The position numbers and the translations under genes are program-made. The notes beneath the pieces are model-generated. The model saw only the letters and a list, made by a program, of their open reading frames with translations, had not been told where the DNA came from and searched no databases. DNA of 64,000 bases, taken from Deltaproteobacteria bacterium (GTDB taxonomy: Bacteria; Desulfobacterota; Desulfobacteria; Desulfobacterales; Desulfosarcinaceae). Numbering within the stretch: the stretch's first letter is position 1; the number at the start of each line of letters is the position of its first letter. Below, piece after piece: positions 61,784 through 64,000 of this stretch. The stretch spans positions 1 to 64,000 of the forward strand of contig JAHLLR010000005.1 in NCBI GenBank assembly GCA_020444075.1, given 5' to 3'.

Positions 61784-64000
61784 ATGGCATTGGAAAGCAA
61801 CATCGACCTCTTGAACGCCCGGATTGTCCATCTTGAGGACAGCCGGCGCTATATCCAAAATTCTCTGGAGATGGTTCTTTCTCTTGAAGATTTCTACACG
61901 GAGATCGGCGGAGACCAATACAGCCTCGATACCTTGTTGCCGGAAGCCAAGCGGCGCATCGATGCGATCTTCCCTTTCGAGGTGCTGGCCTTTTATATGG
62001 TCGACGAATCCGATTTTTCGTTTCAGCCGGCCTTTCGGCATCCGGACCATCTGGCCGGCATGATCCAGCAGGAAGTGGCCTTCATGATCGATAAGGGCTA
62101 TTTTGCCTGGGCCATCCGCGAGCGCCGAGGCGTGGTCATCTCTTCGAAAGACCACGACCGTCAGTATCTGCTCCATGTGATTGCCAATCACAATCAGGTC
62201 AAGGGTATGTTCGGCGGCCTTTTGCCAAGCGGCCACACCTCCCTGCCGGATACCGCCATGACCCTGTTGTCCATCATCATGCTGCATGTGGCCAATGCAA
62301 CAGAGAGCATGGCCTATACCAGCCTGCTGAAAAATCAGAGCCTGCTGCTGGAGAGGCAGGTGGCTGAGCGGACCAAAGCCCTGACCCGGTCCCAGCGAGA
62401 GTTGGAGCAGGCCATGACGCGGGCCAACATCCTGGCCGAGGAGGCCCAGGCCGCCAGCCTGGCCAAGGGCGATTTTCTGGCCAAAATGAGCCACGAGTTG
62501 AGAACCCCGCTCAACGGCATCCTCGGCATGACCGAGGTGGCCCTGTCTACCCGTTTGGACGAAAATCAGCGCCGGATCATCGAAATCATCGGCCGCGAAT
62601 CCTTTTCACTGCTTCGGCAAATCAACGATGTGCTGGATTTTTCCAAAATCGAATCCGGCAAGCTGGAGCTGGAACAGATCGACTTTGATCTTCGCACACT
62701 GATGGAAGAGATCGGGGAAAGTTTTGTTTTTCAGACCTCCGAAAAAGGGGTCGAGCTCAACATCTTTATCGATCCATGGGTTCCCACCGAACTGGTGGGA
62801 GATCCGGTGCGGCTGCGCCAGATCCTGCTCAACCTCGCGGGAAATGCAGTTAAATTCACCCACGAGGGCGAAATCCTCATTGAGGCCAGGCTGGATCAGC
62901 CGGCTGGGGAACGGGTGTCCATCCGCTTTTCCATCATCGACACCGGGATCGGCATCGACCCGGAAAAGGTGGACCGGGTTTTCTCCAGCTTCACCCAGGC
63001 CGACGACTCCACCACACGACAATACGGCGGTACCGGGCTGGGTACCACCATCAGCAAGCAGCTGGTCGAGCTGATGGGGGGGGATATCGGGGTCGACAGC
63101 CGGCCCGGCAAAGGCAGTACCTTCTGGTTTACGGCGGGCTTCGGTATGCGGTCGGCCCGACTGCCGTCGCCGGCCGAGGATAGTCCCCGGGAAATCAAGG
63201 GAATGGTTCTGGTTGTGGACAACAGCGCCACCACATGCCGGATTTTGTCTGCCTACCTGAGTCAACTGGGCAGGTCCGCGGTGACGGCCACCGATGGTGA
63301 AACGGCGCTCGCCCTGCTGGGCGAACGGGCCGATCAGACACCGGCAATCGATGTCATTATCACCGATGCCCGCATGCCGGGTATGAATGGCGTTGCACTC
63401 AAAGACCATATCCGGCGAATGCCTCCTTATGCAAAGACCCCCATCATCGTTACCACGAGCCTGAAAGAGATGGTTGGGGGCAGGGATTATGTCGCTCTCG
63501 GCTTTGACGGTTCTTTTTCCAAACCGGTCAAGATCGGCGAGCTGCAGGCAGTTCTTGACCGGGTGATGAGCTGCGCCACTGCAGACCAAGGGAACCCAGC
63601 GGCGCCGTCGACGCAGGCTGTTGTCGATCGAAAAGGCCGCCGCGCACCAGCACGAAGCGGCCACATCCTGGTCGCTGACGACTATCTGACCAATCAGCAG
63701 GTTGCTTTCATGCACCTGACGGCGGCGGGCTATTCCGTGGATGTGGCGGATAACGGACAGCAGGCCATGGAAGCCTTCGACCGCACCCGATACGATCTGA
63801 TTCTTATGGACATTCAGATGCCTATCCTTAACGGTTTTGACGCCACCGGGAAGATCCGGGCGCTCGAGGCCGCCCAGGGTCGCAAACGGCGAACCCCTAT
63901 CATTGCCCTGACCGCCAATGCCATGAAAGGGGATGAGAAAAAATGTCTGGACGCCGGCATGGATGGCTACCTGATCAAACCGGTTCACCGCCACCAACTG
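61784..64000 (+). CDS. Hybrid sensor histidine kinase with two receiver domains (partial, runs off the window)
   Basis: The frame stays open for 739 codons to the window end. An N-terminal GAF-like sensor (about 25-185: [24 protein letters not shown]) and a coiled coil (about 190-225) lead to HisKA with [14 protein letters not shown] (His about 237), and a HATPase with [16 protein letters not shown] and [10 protein letters not shown] (the usual GLGL is GLGT). The first receiver (about 475-590) has VVDNSA and [13 protein letters not shown]; the second (about 625 on) has [26 protein letters not shown] and [13 protein letters not shown]. An HPt domain may follow beyond the window. Two bp after the HDOD gene. 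Confidence 0.92.
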   Translation, partial: MALESNIDLLNARIVHLEDSRRYIQNSLEMVLSLEDFYTEIGGDQYSLDTLLPEAKRRIDAIFPFEVLAFYMVDESDFSFQPAFRHPDHLAGMIQQEVAFMIDKGYFAWAIRERRGVVISSKDHDRQYLLHVIANHNQVKGMFGGLLPSGHTSLPDTAMTLLSIIMLHVANATESMAYTSLLKNQSLLLERQVAERTKALTRSQRELEQAMTRANILAEEAQAASLAKGDFLAKMSHELRTPLNGILGMTEVALSTRLDENQRRIIEIIGRESFSLLRQINDVLDFSKIESGKLELEQIDFDLRTLMEEIGESFVFQTSEKGVELNIFIDPWVPTELVGDPVRLRQILLNLAGNAVKFTHEGEILIEARLDQPAGERVSIRFSIIDTGIGIDPEKVDRVFSSFTQADDSTTRQYGGTGLGTTISKQLVELMGGDIGVDSRPGKGSTFWFTAGFGMRSARLPSPAEDSPREIKGMVLVVDNSATTCRILSAYLSQLGRSAVTATDGETALALLGERADQTPAIDVIITDARMPGMNGVALKDHIRRMPPYAKTPIIVTTSLKEMVGGRDYVALGFDGSFSKPVKIGELQAVLDRVMSCATADQGNPAAPSTQAVVDRKGRRAPARSGHILVADDYLTNQQVAFMHLTAAGYSVDVADNGQQAMEAFDRTRYDLILMDIQMPILNGFDATGKIRALEAAQGRKRRTPIIALTANAMKGDEKKCLDAGMDGYLIKPVHRHQL

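Noticed and set aside
62606-63997. 463-residue minus-strand frame at the window end
   Set aside because: Shadow of the hybrid kinase, whose frame is unbroken and full of family motifs.

Overview
The window looks like chromosomal DNA of a sulfate-reducing member of the Desulfobacterota, most likely a Desulfosarcina/Desulfobacteraceae-type organism. The evidence is a dissimilatory-type sat gene with its own strong promoter, a TauE/SafE-type exporter next to it, an nfnAB flavin-based transhydrogenase operon, very large PAS-rich sensor kinases, c-di-GMP signalling, and a dispersed palindromic 'GTCATTCCCGCG'-type element. No rRNA, tRNA, CRISPR array, phage or intact insertion sequence was recognised.

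Layout. 1-5 kb: the end of a chemotaxis receptor, then decaying DNA (a scrambled hybrid kinase, a fragment of a solute-binding protein, an acyl-CoA ligase with an internal deletion and an amber codon, and a 155-bp MITE-like element), with one intact Cache protein. 5-7 kb: a GEMM-I (c-di-GMP-I type) riboswitch controlling a multi-domain exported adhesin-like protein. 7.4-10 kb: sat and a TauE-type permease, then a beheaded glutamine amidotransferase remnant. 10-19.5 kb: a PilT-like ATPase with an MshEN domain, an M48 protease/YbjQ/YbjQ operon, plsC, cmoAB, a uracil/xanthine permease and a lytic transglycosylase. 19.5-33 kb: a NarL-type two-component system, outer-membrane phospholipase A, recQ, a YiiX-like hydrolase, a diguanylate cyclase, tatA, a MetE-like protein, a MoxR-VWA pair and tatD. 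33-41 kb: nfnAB, a PAP2 phosphatase, lipoproteins, zinc-ribbon proteins and a DMT transporter. 41-51.5 kb: a stress/sensory block with an ion antiporter, two tandem-Usp proteins, a 1594-residue kinase built from six exact-period PAS modules behind a Rossmann domain, a lone receiver and a cytidylate-kinase-like protein. 51.7-55.4 kb: panC, metK, ahcY. 55.4-59.4 kb: exported proteins divergent from an Mla-type lipid transport operon whose ATPase has lost its catalytic motifs. 59.4-64 kb: an ADP-ribosylglycohydrolase, an HDOD protein and a hybrid kinase that runs off the window.

How it works together. Two cyclic-dinucleotide outputs (riboswitch-adhesin and MshEN-PilT ATPase) and a membrane diguanylate cyclase suggest control of surface attachment. 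The 42-51.5 kb block couples a cation antiporter to sensing and stress proteins and is the best candidate for an undescribed system. The Mla-like operon with a pseudo-ATPase is the second.
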